A DNA stretch of 37,166 bases from a bacterium. GTDB lineage: Bacteria > Bacillota > Clostridia > Oscillospirales > Acutalibacteraceae. This document shows, one piece after another, positions 8,326 to 17,163 of the stretch. The position numbers and the translations under genes are program-made. The stretch spans positions 1-37,166 of the forward strand of contig JALFLK010000026.1 in NCBI GenBank assembly GCA_022774755.1. The letters run 5' to 3'. How positions within the stretch are numbered: the stretch's first letter is position 1; each line of letters begins with the position of its first letter. The notes under the pieces are model-generated. The model was given only the letters and a program-made list of their open reading frames with translations. It was not told where the DNA came from and ran no database searches.

Positions 8326-9246
8326 TCAAAACTTGGTTTCTATGAGCTTTTCGCAGTTTTCGGGAGAATAAACGAACCTGTCGATGTGACCGCTTTCAAT
8401 ATAATATTCGGGCTTTAAGGGATTATAATTATAATCGAAAGTATCAATTATTATCAGCTTGATTTTCATTTTTTCCGGGATAATGCTTTTTATGTAAACG
8501 CTTGCCTGCTGACCTGCCTTTACGCCCTCTTTGCTTTCGGCCAAGCCTGCAAGGTTTGGGGTAAGCTCCACAAATGCGCCGTAGCTTTCTACGCTTCTGA
8601 TTATTCCCGACACGGTTTCGCCGACTGTGAATTTTTCGGCATTCTCCTGCCAAGTTCCCAAAAGCTCCTTGTGGCTTAAGCTTATGCGACCGTTTTCAAT
8701 AGATTTAATAACCGCCTTTATGTTCATACCGGGAGCAAGCCTTTCTCTTGGATGCTCAATTCGTGAAACAGAAATAGCGTCAATAGGCATAAGGGCAACA
8801 ATTCCGCAGCCTATGTCGGCAAATGCGCCGAAATTTTCAAGGTGAGTTACTCTTGCGTCGACAATATCACCAGTTTTAAGTGTGCTGACATATTCCTCCA
8901 TACATCTTCTTTGAGCTTTTTCTCTTGAAAGCACGGCTACGGTTTTACCGTTTTTATCCTTCTCAAAGCCTGTAATAATAAAGCACACGGGTCTGTTTAC
9001 ACGAGAGATTATGGCTATATCCCTGACCAAACCCTCTTTTATGCCTAAGGCGCCCTCTTCCCTGGGGATTATTCCCCTCATAACGCCCAAATCCACTATC
9101 AGGTTATGGCTTGAATCGCATATTTTCGCCTTGGCTTCAAGTATTTCCCCCTTGGAAAACGCCTCGTGGAGTAAAAATTCACTGCTGAAAAATTCGGCGT
9201 TCCTGCGCCTTGCTGTCAAACCGCCCTCCGGCAAATATTCTGTCAT
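8326..9246 (-). CDS. S1 RNA-binding domain protein (ribosomal protein S1-like)
   Basis: 306 residues with three S1-type OB folds in tandem: a divergent one at about 30-105, a clear one at about 122-195 (LKTGDIVDARVTHLENFGAFADIG) and another at about 205-270 (FTVGETVSGIIRSVESYGAFVEL). Three domains instead of the four to six of true S1 make it the short S1-like protein found in clostridia, probably an RNA- or ribosome-associated factor. Start ATG 9246 follows GGAGG by 7 nt. It may head a unit with rmuC. Confidence 0.85.
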   Translation of the reverse strand: MTEYLPEGGLTARRRNAEFFSSEFLLHEAFSKGEILEAKAKICDSSHNLIVDLGVMRGIIPREEGALGIKEGLVRDIAIISRVNRPVCFIITGFEKDKNGKTVAVLSREKAQRRCMEEYVSTLKTGDIVDARVTHLENFGAFADIGCGIVALMPIDAISVSRIEHPRERLAPGMNIKAVIKSIENGRISLSHKELLGTWQENAEKFTVGETVSGIIRSVESYGAFVELTPNLAGLAESKEGVKAGQQASVYIKSIIPEKMKIKLIIIDTFDYNYNPLKPEYYIESGHIDRFVYSPENCEKLIETKF

Positions 9247-9405
9247 TTTAATTCCTCCGCTGTTTTCTGCATTATAGTTACAGAATAAACATATGAAAAC
9301 AGGGGAATTTTTATGCAGAAGAAAACCTTACGTTTGCAAAGAGGGGCTAAATTATTTTCGGAAATACAATCGCTGTTTCTCAAAAGCCTCCCAAATCCCC
9401 AAAAC

Positions 9406-9434
9406 TTGCTTTTTTTGCGGATTTATTATACAAT
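9406..9434 (+). promoter_or_regulatory. Promoter of the cyclophilin-HAD operon
   Basis: TTGCTT (9406-9411), 17-nt spacer, TACAAT (9429-9434), about 80 nt before the cyclophilin start. Confidence 0.65.
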
Positions 9435-9514
9435 ATAGGAGCGAAATTCCGTTATGTTAATTCCCATTTTTAGATTCCGTTTAGATTAAATTTAAAAGAA
9501 AGGTTTTGATTGAT

Positions 9515-10483
9515 GTGAATTGTAAAAAAATCAAAAAAACACTGAGCATTATTCTTGCTCTTGTTATGTGTGCAGGCTCGGCTCTTATGGTATCCTCCTG
9601 CGGAGGCAAAAATGATGACGGCAAAAACGGCTCGCAAACATCTTCTTCGGCGTCTTCGGCTGATTCAAACCCGGTGGTTGCAGACCTTAAAAGCATGGGC
9701 ATTGACCTGAGCGCTATGGGTATAAGCCCAAAGGTTACCTACGCAACCGACAAAGAGGCGGGATTCCAGCTGGAAAAGCCTGCAAACGGCGATACAATCG
9801 CAATTCTGCATACAAATATGGGGGATATTACAATGAGATTTTTCCCCGATTACGCTCCGAAAACCGTTACAAACTTTATAAATCTTGCAAAAGACGGAAA
9901 ATACAACAACACTATTTTCCACAGAATTATTAACGACTTTATGATTCAGGGCGGAGATTATGAAAACGCAAACGGCACAGGCGGAACAAGCTCCTACGGC
10001 TCTGCTTTTGAGGACGAATTCTGCGACAAGCTCCTTAACCTGAGGGGTGCAGTTTCAATGGCTAATTCCGGTGCAGACACCAACGGCAGTCAGTTCTTTA
10101 TTAACCAGACCACCGCAGAGGCTTATCAGAAAGGCGGCGGCTGGAACAATTTTGTAAATCAGTGGCAGCAGGTATCCGTACAGCTTAAGAACTACTCCTC
10201 TAACGCAAGTATGTTCCAGAACTTCGTAAACGCCTACGGCAGTTCCTGCTACGACACCAACGTAGTCCCCGACGATATTAAGAATCTCTACGCTGAAAAC
10301 GGCGGAAATCCGTACCTTGACGGCGCATATAACGCAGTTGACAGAGGGCACACGGTGTTTGCTCAGGTTATTGACGGTATGGATGTTGTGGACAATATTG
10401 CAAAATCAGCCACTGACAGCTCCAACAAGCCTTCTCAGGACATTATCATTGAAACGGTAGAAATAACAACCTATCAGGGTTAA
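9515..10483 (+). CDS. Peptidyl-prolyl cis-trans isomerase, cyclophilin-type lipoprotein
   Basis: About 322 residues. A lipoprotein signal peptide (basic KKIKKT, hydrophobic LSIILALVM, lipobox VSSC near residue 29) predicts attachment to the outer face of the membrane. A Ser/Asp/Lys-rich linker leads to a cyclophilin domain with FHRIINDFMIQGGD and GSQFFINQ, the active-site and substrate-binding stretches; near residues 210-270 there is an insertion of about 50 residues (WNNFVNQWQQVSVQLKNYSS) before the final strands. It probably helps fold exported proteins. Start: GTG 9515 lies 11 nt after AAGAAAGG; a TTG at 9506 would be too close to that site, and the ATG at 9512 is out of frame. The HAD gene follows 18 nt later in the same operon. 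Confidence 0.9.
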   Translation: MNCKKIKKTLSIILALVMCAGSALMVSSCGGKNDDGKNGSQTSSSASSADSNPVVADLKSMGIDLSAMGISPKVTYATDKEAGFQLEKPANGDTIAILHTNMGDITMRFFPDYAPKTVTNFINLAKDGKYNNTIFHRIINDFMIQGGDYENANGTGGTSSYGSAFEDEFCDKLLNLRGAVSMANSGADTNGSQFFINQTTAEAYQKGGGWNNFVNQWQQVSVQLKNYSSNASMFQNFVNAYGSSCYDTNVVPDDIKNLYAENGGNPYLDGAYNAVDRGHTVFAQVIDGMDVVDNIAKSATDSSNKPSQDIIIETVEITTYQG

Positions 10484-10501
10484 TTTATCAAGAGGTGCAA
10501 A

Positions 10502-11350
10502 ATGACGGACATTCCTGTTGTTGCAATAATGTACGATTTTGATAAAACTCTCTGCACAAAGGATATGCAGGACTACGGGTTTATTCCCAGCCTTGGGCTG
10601 ACAGCCGATGAATTTTGGAGCACAGCCGACGCATACTGCAAGAACGAGTGTATGGACAGCGTGCTTGCATATCTTTACGCAATGGTCAGGCTGTCTAAGG
10701 ACCATAAAATCCCACTTTTGCGTGAAAGCCTTGTTGAAAAAGGCAAGGATGTTGAACTTTTCCCCGGTGTCGAGGACTGGTTCGGCAGAATTAACCGCTT
10801 CGGCGAAAGTCATGGTGTTGCGATTGAGCACTATGTTATTTCCTCCGGTCTTAAAGAAATTATAGAGGGAACGAAAATCAGCGGAGAATTTAAAAGTATT
10901 TTTGCCTGCGAATTTCTCTATGACGAAAAAGGCAACGCCGTATGGCCTAAGACGGCTGTAAACTACACCAACAAGACCCAGTTTGTTTACAGAATCAACA
11001 AGGGCGTTCTGGATATATCCAATGACACCGATTTAAACCGTTCTATGCCCGACGACAGCAAGCGAGTTCCTTTTAACAATATGATTTACATAGGCGACGG
11101 TCTTTCCGATGTTCCCTGTATGAAGATGATGAAATCATACGGAGGAAAGGCTATTGCTGTTTATCAAAAGGGTCAAAAGCAAAAGGTTGAGGAGCTTTTG
11201 CGCAAGGACAGAGTAGATTACATATACTGCGCCGATTACAGCGAGAATCTCGGTCTTGACATAACCGTAAAAAACATCATCAGAAAAATGGCGATTTCGG
11301 ATAAGCTGTATGCCGAATATACTGCTCAGCTTAAAGAAATAAACGGATAA
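10502..11350 (+). CDS. HAD superfamily phosphatase
   Basis: 282 residues. HAD motif I is DFDKTL (D12, D14), motif II is in VISSGLK, and motif IV is IGDGLSDVPCM. The motif layout and a helical cap after motif I resemble phosphoserine phosphatase-like HADs, but no substrate residues identify it. Cytosolic. It starts 18 nt after the cyclophilin gene behind an AGAGGTG ribosome-binding site and is followed by a strong terminator, so it is the second and last gene of that operon. Confidence 0.85.
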   Translation: MTDIPVVAIMYDFDKTLCTKDMQDYGFIPSLGLTADEFWSTADAYCKNECMDSVLAYLYAMVRLSKDHKIPLLRESLVEKGKDVELFPGVEDWFGRINRFGESHGVAIEHYVISSGLKEIIEGTKISGEFKSIFACEFLYDEKGNAVWPKTAVNYTNKTQFVYRINKGVLDISNDTDLNRSMPDDSKRVPFNNMIYIGDGLSDVPCMKMMKSYGGKAIAVYQKGQKQKVEELLRKDRVDYIYCADYSENLGLDITVKNIIRKMAISDKLYAEYTAQLKEING

Positions 11351-11373
11351 AATAATCGTATTAACAGTACATA

Positions 11374-11416
11374 AAAAGCGAAGCCCTCGGATTGTTTCCG
11401 ACTGCTTCGCTTTTTT
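11374..11416 (+). terminator. Terminator of the cyclophilin-HAD operon
   Basis: AAAAGCGAAGC (from 11374) pairs with GCTTCGCTTTT (11404 onward); an inner TCGGA/TCCGA stem extends it, and a run of six T follows. A dispersed repeat begins directly at the T tract. Confidence 0.9.
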
Positions 11417-11505
11417 ACATTATAGGAATTGCTCAGTTGCGCTCGGGCACAAAAGGCTGTTTTCAGCATAATCTTTCTGCACGAATTGCGTGTCGAGGTA
11501 CTCGA
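11411..11505 (+). repeat. Terminator-associated dispersed repeat, copy 1
   Basis: Starts TTTTTTACATTATAGGAA at the terminator T run, continues through a GCTCGGGCA and GGCTGTTTTCAGCA segment, and ends at TGCGTGTCGAGGTACTCGA. The same order is found in reverse at 17505-17592 and, more diverged, at 24021-24110. Confidence 0.7.
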
Positions 11506-11579
11506 ATATTTTTGCTTTATCGAAAACTGCTTTTAACGGTCGGGCATCATAGTGTTTTTAAAAATAAATCTGTCTGCCC

Positions 11580-11603
11580 GGATTGCGTGTCGAGGTACTC
11601 GAC
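11580..11603 (+). repeat. Extra copy of the repeat's 3' core
   Basis: A second copy of GGATTGCGTGTCGAGGTACTC plus GAC lies 75 nt after copy 1. It contains the small palindrome TCGAG-gta-CTCGA. The HAD hydrolase stop codon on the other strand is 24 nt further on. Confidence 0.65.
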
Positions 11604-11626
11604 AATGTCAAAATGTCCGCAATATT

Positions 11627-12352
11627 TTACGCCTCGACTTTCGGCATAGCTTTTGCAAAATTATAAAATTCCTCCATTGAGCCCTGTCTGAAATGGGAGT
11701 AATCCTTGTTATTTTTATTTTCAAGGCAATCTGTTACAATATAGGTTTCCATACCTATATTGTCGGTTATCATATCCTCGTCAACATCATTACCCACCAT
11801 CAGGCAATCCCGGGGCAAAATGCTCAATTTGCTCATAATCTCCCTGTAATAATCGGGATTGGGCTTGCAGAAGGAAGAATTATCGTAAACAGTTATCAGC
11901 TCAAACATATCTTTGGGTATTCCCGCCCAGCTGAGCCTGTTTACGGTTGCAACCGTGGGGAACACCGGGTTGGTAGCCAAAATAAGCCTGTACCCCTTCT
12001 CTTTAAGAGTCTGCACCGCTTTCAGAGCGTATGGATTCACCCCTGTCGCCTGCTTTGCATATACAAACTCATTTGCGTAAAAATCGTCAAATTCACTTTC
12101 TCGCTCCAAAATATCTTTACCCATAATCTCTGCGAAGCTCCGCCAGAACACCTCTCTGTTTAAAGACGAGCCGTCGTTTAAAAACATTTTTTCCGTTGAC
12201 GCCCATATTGCGTGAGAAAGCTCCTTAGGAGAAACGCCCAGAACAGGGCAGAACCGCCTGCACAGCGCCTCAAGATACAGTTTCACAAAAAGCTCCTGAT
12301 CCTTCATTACAAGAAGCGTTCCGTCTAAATCAAACAAAATATTCCTAACCAT
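11627..12352 (-). CDS. HAD family hydrolase
   Basis: 241 residues. Motif I NILFDLDGTLL (D8, D10), motif II in LILATNPVFPT, motif III lysine in FCKPNPDYYREI and motif IV in LMVGNDVDEDMITD are all present, with an alpha-helical cap between motifs I and II. This is the phosphoglycolate-phosphatase/pyrophosphatase-like HAD pattern; the substrate is unknown. Start ATG follows GGAGGTG. It is transcribed alone from a promoter that shares its -35 with the divergent dehydrogenase promoter. Confidence 0.85.
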   Translation of the reverse strand: MVRNILFDLDGTLLVMKDQELFVKLYLEALCRRFCPVLGVSPKELSHAIWASTEKMFLNDGSSLNREVFWRSFAEIMGKDILERESEFDDFYANEFVYAKQATGVNPYALKAVQTLKEKGYRLILATNPVFPTVATVNRLSWAGIPKDMFELITVYDNSSFCKPNPDYYREIMSKLSILPRDCLMVGNDVDEDMITDNIGMETYIVTDCLENKNNKDYSHFRQGSMEEFYNFAKAMPKVEA

Positions 12353-12378
12353 ACTGCACCTCCGTGTTGTCGTATTAC

Positions 12379-12430
12379 ATTATAAATCAAATAAAATAAT
12401 ATTGCAATAAAGTTTAAGTTGGTCTAAAAT
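12379..12430. promoter_or_regulatory. Divergent promoter pair sharing one self-complementary -35
   Basis: The palindromic TTGCAA at 12402-12407 is the -35 in both directions. Plus strand: 17-nt spacer then TAAAAT at 12425-12430, toward the dehydrogenase. Minus strand: 17-nt spacer then TATAAT at 12384-12379, toward the HAD hydrolase. Confidence 0.7.
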
Positions 12431-12458
12431 TTACTTATCCATAATTGAAGGTGATATA

Positions 12459-13421
12459 ATGAACATAGTTTTACCCGACGCAAAAACAATCACCAAAGGC
12501 GACCTATCTCTGGAACCTTTGGAAAAGTACGGAAGTGTTACGGTACATCAGCTTACCGGATACGAACAGCTTGCCGAAAGAGTAAAAGACGCTGATGTAA
12601 TAATCTGCAACAAAACTCTGCTTAACAGTCACACCCTGCGCCTTGCTAAAAATCTGAAGCTGATTTTACTTTGGGCAACAGGCTACAACAATATAGACAT
12701 TGACTACTGCAACGAAAAAGGTATTACCGTCTGCAACGCAGGAAGCTACTCTGCAAATGCAGTTGCCCAGCACACCTTTGCGCTGATTCTTGAGCTTATG
12801 AACAGCACCGGAGCTTACAACAGCTTTGTTCAGCAGGGCAACTGGCAAAAAAGCGACATCTTCTCCCCCTTTGTTTATCCTCTTGAAGAGCTTAACGGCA
12901 AAACTCTGGGCATTTTCGGTTACGGAGCTATCGGCAAATCTGTTGCAAAAATTGCTAAGGCATTCGGTATGAAGGTTATCGCTTATTCAAGAAGCGGAAA
13001 AACAGACGCAAACGCAGAACCGGCGTCCTTTGACCGATTACTTGCCGAAAGCCGTATCGTAACGGTTCACTGCCCTCTTAATCAGCAGTCACTGCATATA
13101 TTCAACAAAGAAACCTTTGCAAAAATGCAGAGGGGAGCTTTCTTTATTAACACGGCACGAGGGGGAGTTATGGTAGAAAACGATCTGCGTGACGCATTGA
13201 AAAGCGGACTGCTGGGCGGTGCCGGCATTGATGTTCTTGAAACAGAGCCAATGGCACAGGACTGCCCGATTATAGGCATTGAAAACTGCATAATAACCCC
13301 TCACATAGCCTGGGCGCCTATGGAAACACGCCGCCGACTGCTGGGTATTGTATGCAATAATCTTAAAAATTTTATTGACGGCGCTCCCACCAATGTTGTA
13401 AATACCCCTAAGAAAATCTGA
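12459..13421 (+). CDS. D-2-hydroxyacid dehydrogenase (NAD-dependent)
   Basis: 320 residues, the usual length for D-isomer 2-hydroxyacid dehydrogenases. The Rossmann motif GIFGYGAIGKSVAKIAKAFG lies near 150-170. The catalytic triad segments are visible: Arg in FINTARGGVM, Glu in VLETEP, and His in ITPHIAWAP. The family includes hydroxypyruvate, glycerate and lactate enzymes; substrate cannot be read from this sequence, although PHIAWAP is common in hydroxypyruvate reductase-like members. Start ATG 12459 follows GAAGGTGAT. Confidence 0.88.
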   Translation: MNIVLPDAKTITKGDLSLEPLEKYGSVTVHQLTGYEQLAERVKDADVIICNKTLLNSHTLRLAKNLKLILLWATGYNNIDIDYCNEKGITVCNAGSYSANAVAQHTFALILELMNSTGAYNSFVQQGNWQKSDIFSPFVYPLEELNGKTLGIFGYGAIGKSVAKIAKAFGMKVIAYSRSGKTDANAEPASFDRLLAESRIVTVHCPLNQQSLHIFNKETFAKMQRGAFFINTARGGVMVENDLRDALKSGLLGGAGIDVLETEPMAQDCPIIGIENCIITPHIAWAPMETRRRLLGIVCNNLKNFIDGAPTNVVNTPKKI

Positions 13422-13690
13422 TTGCCGTTTACGGTCGGGGTAATGAAAAATAAAACCACTTTTGCATTTAAAAATTCCAAAACTTTATAAAGTGCCGATT
13501 AAATTGTTTGCACAACTGCGCCGTCAGATTGTTTGTCAGGTTGTTCAACATTTTACGCCCAAGCTAACGCTTGTGTGCGAAATTTTCCGCAATATGGCGG
13601 AAAATATGCAGGCAGGATGTGCAAAAAGCTTTTTAGCGCATTTATTCGGCGGGTTCTCAATAATTTTAGTGAAAAACAGCGCATAATATG
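13422..13690 (+). other. Intergenic region without a gene
   Basis: No frame with a ribosome-binding site. A hairpin ATTTTCCGC/GCGGAAAAT is near 13580-13605, within a stretch that loosely resembles the central part of the MITE-like repeats. No clean terminator for the dehydrogenase gene was found. Confidence 0.4.
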
Positions 13691-13719
13691 TTGAAAATTG
13701 TCACTTAAGGTAGTATAAT
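13691..13719 (+). promoter_or_regulatory. Promoter of the LytTR regulator
   Basis: TTGAAA (13691-13696), 17-nt spacer, TATAAT (13714-13719), 54 nt before the start codon. Confidence 0.75.
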
Positions 13720-13772
13720 GAGAATGTTGCGGAAATGTCTATTCACCTTTTTGGGCTTTTGGAGGATTTAAG

Positions 13773-14483
13773 ATGCGAATTGCTGTTTATGATGACAACG
13801 AAAAAACGCTTAAGCTTATGTGCTCTCTGCTTTTTAAGGAGCTGGAAAAACACCGGGACAGCTTTACATTGGATTCCTACACAGACCGCAAAGCGTTGCT
13901 CAGTTCCTGCCGTGAAACACCATATGACGCACTGTATCTTAATATTTCATCATCGGAATACAGCAGTTTTGAAATTGCAAGAGAAATCAGGCTTTTTAGT
14001 GAAGAATCAGTTATAGTATTTACCACAGAGGACGAAGACCTTATTTTTAATTGTTTCGATTACAGCCCCTTTTACTTCATCGCTAAAAAGGACGCACAGT
14101 CAATTAACAAAGGAATTGAACGCTCGGTTTCCAATCTTACGGATTATATTCTGGATAAAAAGAAGTTTGTCATTTTTAACAAAAACAACAGCGTTACCAT
14201 AAAATGCAAGGATTTGCTTTATGTGAAAAGCGACCGTCACTACCTTGAATATCATATGTCCGACGGAAAAATTTACAGACAGCGTGAAAAGCTCAACAAC
14301 ATTGAAAATGAGCTTGAAACGGTAAGGTTTCTGCGTATTCATCAGCGTTACCTGGTAAATTTCAGCTACATTCGCTCCTTTGACAAACAAAAAGAACGGA
14401 TTATCCTGAAAAACAACGAGCTTCTCGCCGTAAGCCGCACCCGTAAGAAAGAAACTGAAAAAGTGCTGTCGGATTTACTGTAA
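13773..14483 (+). CDS. LytTR-family response regulator with atypical receiver
   Basis: 236 residues: a receiver-like domain (about 1-118) and a LytTR DNA-binding domain (about 135-236, with LYVKSDRHYLEYHMSDG and FLRIHQRYLVNFSYI). The receiver keeps the acidic pair D7/D8, the Thr in IVFTTED and the Lys in FYFIAKKD, but the phosphoacceptor position is Asn (N57 in YDALYLNISS), and the usual MP that follows is replaced by serines. This argues against regulation by phosphorylation. No histidine kinase is next to it and it stands between its own promoter and a strong terminator, so it is an orphan. Targets are unknown. Start ATG follows TTGGAGGA. Confidence 0.9.
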   Translation: MRIAVYDDNEKTLKLMCSLLFKELEKHRDSFTLDSYTDRKALLSSCRETPYDALYLNISSSEYSSFEIAREIRLFSEESVIVFTTEDEDLIFNCFDYSPFYFIAKKDAQSINKGIERSVSNLTDYILDKKKFVIFNKNNSVTIKCKDLLYVKSDRHYLEYHMSDGKIYRQREKLNNIENELETVRFLRIHQRYLVNFSYIRSFDKQKERIILKNNELLAVSRTRKKETEKVLSDLL

Positions 14484-14540
14484 TTCTGTTGCGTGGCATC
14501 TAACTAAATAATTTTAGACTACTGTATAAAACATCGACAA

Positions 14541-14571
14541 AAAGACCTTTCCCGTTTTGGGAAAGGTCTTT
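14541..14571 (+). terminator. Terminator of the LytTR gene
   Basis: A perfect 13-bp stem, AAAGACCTTTCCC with GGGAAAGGTCTTT, around a 5-nt loop. It is followed by TCT rather than a long T run. Confidence 0.8.
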
Positions 14572-14572
14572 C

Positions 14573-14940
14573 TGCTTCTACCATACTCAAATAACACAAT
14601 ACTTCATTTTAATTTCAGCTTGAAAACCACCGTAAGAAGGAGCAAGGTGGCTGTGGGTTTATCAGCAAAACACACAGCATAATTTTCAAACATTCAGGTT
14701 AAACCCGATTAACGCAATGCAACAATGTATTGTGCCGACCGACGGTAGTAATTTTAAACCGGAAAGAAATTAAGTGAACTAAGTCACACTGCATCAGGTA
14801 TTTTCAGCATATAGTTATTTTCAACTTATGTCAATATTTTTGGCAAACTTTGTGATTTTCTGGCAAATTTTGCATCATTTTATTGATTTTCGACTGCAAT
14901 TTTCATATTTTTTATTAAAGCATTACCTATTTGCAAAATA
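14573..14940. other. Intergenic region without a recognised gene
   Basis: About 370 nt with no supported frame. It contains a purine-rich ACCGTAAGAAGGAGCAAGG segment near 14630 and AT-rich DNA toward the glgX promoter. I could not match it to a known RNA class; it may be decayed coding sequence or the 5' region of the debranching enzyme transcript. Confidence 0.4.
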
Positions 14941-14943
14941 TTA

Positions 14944-14971
14944 TTGCAAAAAAAGGATAGAATGGTAAAAT
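14944..14971 (+). promoter_or_regulatory. Probable promoter of the glycogen debranching gene
   Basis: TTGCAA (14944-14949), 16-nt spacer, TAAAAT (14966-14971), 64 nt before the start codon in very AT-rich DNA. Confidence 0.5.
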
Positions 14972-15035
14972 ATATTTGTATTATATATTATTTACATAAA
15001 ATTAAGTCTAAAATAAAAACTCAGGAGGCGATTTT

Positions 15036-17120
15036 ATGATTTCAGATTTAGCGCCCACCGATAATATAAACGGTTATAATGTGCGTCCCGGATATTTCCA
15101 GGTAAACGGTGCAACTCCGGTAAGAGGCGGAATTAACTTTACAATTACATCTGTATATGCCACCTCATGCACGCTTCTGCTTTTTAAACCCCAGGCAAGC
15201 GAGCCTTACGCAAGAATTCCCTTTCCGCCGTCGTGCATAATCGGAAACACTTACTCAATGATTGTTTACGGTCTTGAGCTTAGCGAGTTCGAGTATGCTT
15301 ATTCCTTTGACGGTCCACACAACGAAAAGCTGGGGCTTATTTTTAACAAAGACAAGTATATTCTCGACCCCTACGCAAAAGCGGTCACTGGACAAAGCGG
15401 CTGGGGCGTAAAGCAGAATTACGACTCTGTCTATAAGGCAAGGGTTGTTGAGTCAAACTACGACTGGGGCAACTTCCACGAAACAAATCATCCCTTTGAG
15501 GAACTTATAATCTATGAGCTTCATGTAAGAGGATTTACGATGGATTCCTCCTCAGGGGTAAAACACAGAGGCACTTTTGCGGGAATAAGAGAAAAAATCC
15601 CGTATCTTAAAGAGCTTGGCGTGAACGCCGTGGAGCTTATGCCCATATTTGAGTTTGACGAAATGGGGGCTTCCAGAACCTACAACGGAGAAAAGCTTTA
15701 CGATTACTGGGGCTACAACACCGTGTGTTTTTTTGCTCCCAACACAAGCTATGAATCCGACCATGAGCACCACCGTGAGGGCAGAGAGCTTAAGGAACTT
15801 ATTCGCGATTTAAAGAAAAACGGCATTGAGGTAATTTTGGATGTTGTGTTTAATCACACAGCCGAAGGTAACGAAAAAGGTCCGTTTTTCTCATTTAAGG
15901 GAATCGACAACAACATTTACTATATGCTTACCCCTGACGGAAAATATTACAATTTCAGCGGATGCGGAAATGTTCTCAACTGCAATCAGCCTATTGTCAG
16001 GGAATTTATCAAAGAGTGTTTAAGGTACTGGGTTGTGGAATACAGGGTTGACGGTTTCAGATTTGACCTTGCGTCCATTTTGGGACGAAACGAGGACGGC
16101 TCTCCTATGGAAAAGCCCCCTCTGCTTGAAAGCCTTGCCTTTGACCCTATATTGGGAAAGGTCAAACTTATTGCAGAGGCTTGGGACGCAGGCGGACTCT
16201 ATCAAGTCGGCAGTTTCCCCTCCTGGAACAGGTGGGCTGAATGGAACGGAAAATACCGTGACGATTTAAGGCGCTTTCTCAAGGGTGATGACAATCTTGC
16301 GTGGGCTGCCGCCAAGCGTATTACAGGCTCAAGAGATTTATATGACCCTGTTCACAGAGGCAACAATGCGTCGGTAAACTTTCTGACCTGTCACGACGGT
16401 TTTACACTTTATGACCTTTATTCCTACAACGAAAAGCACAACTGGCAAAACGGCTGGAACAACACCGACGGAAGCAACGACAATAACAGCTGGAACTGCG
16501 GTGCAGAGGGCGAAACCGATAATCCCGAGGTAAACGCTCTGCGCATTAAGCTGTGCAAAAACGCCTTTGCAACCTTGATGTGCAGTAAGGGCGCCGCACT
16601 GTTTTTGGCAGGTGATGAATTCTGCAACACTCAATTCGGAAACAACAACGCCTACTGTCAGGACAACCTTACCTCTTGGATTGATTGGTCCAGAAAAGAA
16701 AAATACAGCGATGTGTTTGAATTTTTCAAATATATGATAAGCTTCAGAAAGCGTTTCCATGTTGTTACCGACAACAGCGGTCAGACCACATGCAGTCTGC
16801 CTCCGGTCAGCGTACATTCCTGTATCCCTTGGAACACGGAATTTAACCGTGACACAAGAATGATAGGCGTAATGTACGCAGGCGCAAGGGACCCTCTGGC
16901 AACAACTGCCGAAATTGTTTATTTCGGCATAAACGCTTATTGGGGCGATGTTCATGTTGAACTGCCTAAACTGCCGGCAGGGTACAGGTGGCGTCTTTAT
17001 GTAAATACTGCAAATCCTCCTCAGGACGTAATCACCGAAAACAAGTATATTTATCTGCACTCAAATTCAATTACAATGGGCGGACGGAGTGTGTTTATCG
17101 CCGTCGGCGAAAAGCTGTAA
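15036..17120 (+). CDS. glgX: Glycogen debranching enzyme, GlgX/isoamylase type (GH13)
   Basis: 694 residues. An N-terminal CBM48-like beta domain (about 10-110) precedes the GH13 catalytic barrel (about 150-560) and a C-terminal beta domain. Catalytic residues are visible: nucleophile D344 in DGFRFD, acid/base E381 in IAEAWD, and D454 in TCHDGF; DVVFNH marks the first conserved GH13 region. The enzyme hydrolyses alpha-1,6 branches of glycogen or starch. No signal peptide is present, so it acts in the cytosol on stored glycogen. No other glg gene adjoins it. AGGAGGCG lies 7 nt before the ATG. Pullulanase-type activity cannot be excluded. Confidence 0.93.
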   Translation: MISDLAPTDNINGYNVRPGYFQVNGATPVRGGINFTITSVYATSCTLLLFKPQASEPYARIPFPPSCIIGNTYSMIVYGLELSEFEYAYSFDGPHNEKLGLIFNKDKYILDPYAKAVTGQSGWGVKQNYDSVYKARVVESNYDWGNFHETNHPFEELIIYELHVRGFTMDSSSGVKHRGTFAGIREKIPYLKELGVNAVELMPIFEFDEMGASRTYNGEKLYDYWGYNTVCFFAPNTSYESDHEHHREGRELKELIRDLKKNGIEVILDVVFNHTAEGNEKGPFFSFKGIDNNIYYMLTPDGKYYNFSGCGNVLNCNQPIVREFIKECLRYWVVEYRVDGFRFDLASILGRNEDGSPMEKPPLLESLAFDPILGKVKLIAEAWDAGGLYQVGSFPSWNRWAEWNGKYRDDLRRFLKGDDNLAWAAAKRITGSRDLYDPVHRGNNASVNFLTCHDGFTLYDLYSYNEKHNWQNGWNNTDGSNDNNSWNCGAEGETDNPEVNALRIKLCKNAFATLMCSKGAALFLAGDEFCNTQFGNNNAYCQDNLTSWIDWSRKEKYSDVFEFFKYMISFRKRFHVVTDNSGQTTCSLPPVSVHSCIPWNTEFNRDTRMIGVMYAGARDPLATTAEIVYFGINAYWGDVHVELPKLPAGYRWRLYVNTANPPQDVITENKYIYLHSNSITMGGRSVFIAVGEKL

Positions 17121-17163
17121 ATCCATAGAGAAAAGAATATATTAAGCGTGCATAATATAAAAA

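Noticed and set aside
9313..9438. 41-codon plus-strand frame starting ATG 9313 after AGGGGAA
   Set aside because: The frame's 3' half coincides with the promoter of the cyclophilin operon (9406-9434), the peptide has no recognisable features, and no promoter precedes it.
13490..13650. Third copy of the MITE-like element
   Set aside because: Only the central GCGGAAAAT-type segment is similar; no inverted ends are visible, so homology is not supported.
14600..14770. Possible riboswitch or decayed transposase upstream of glgX
   Set aside because: No known aptamer signature could be matched and no frame resembles a transposase; left as unexplained intergenic DNA.
16338..17060. 240-codon minus-strand frame inside the glycogen debranching gene
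   Set aside because: It lies opposite a well-conserved GH13 gene, has no ribosome-binding site and looks like no protein family.
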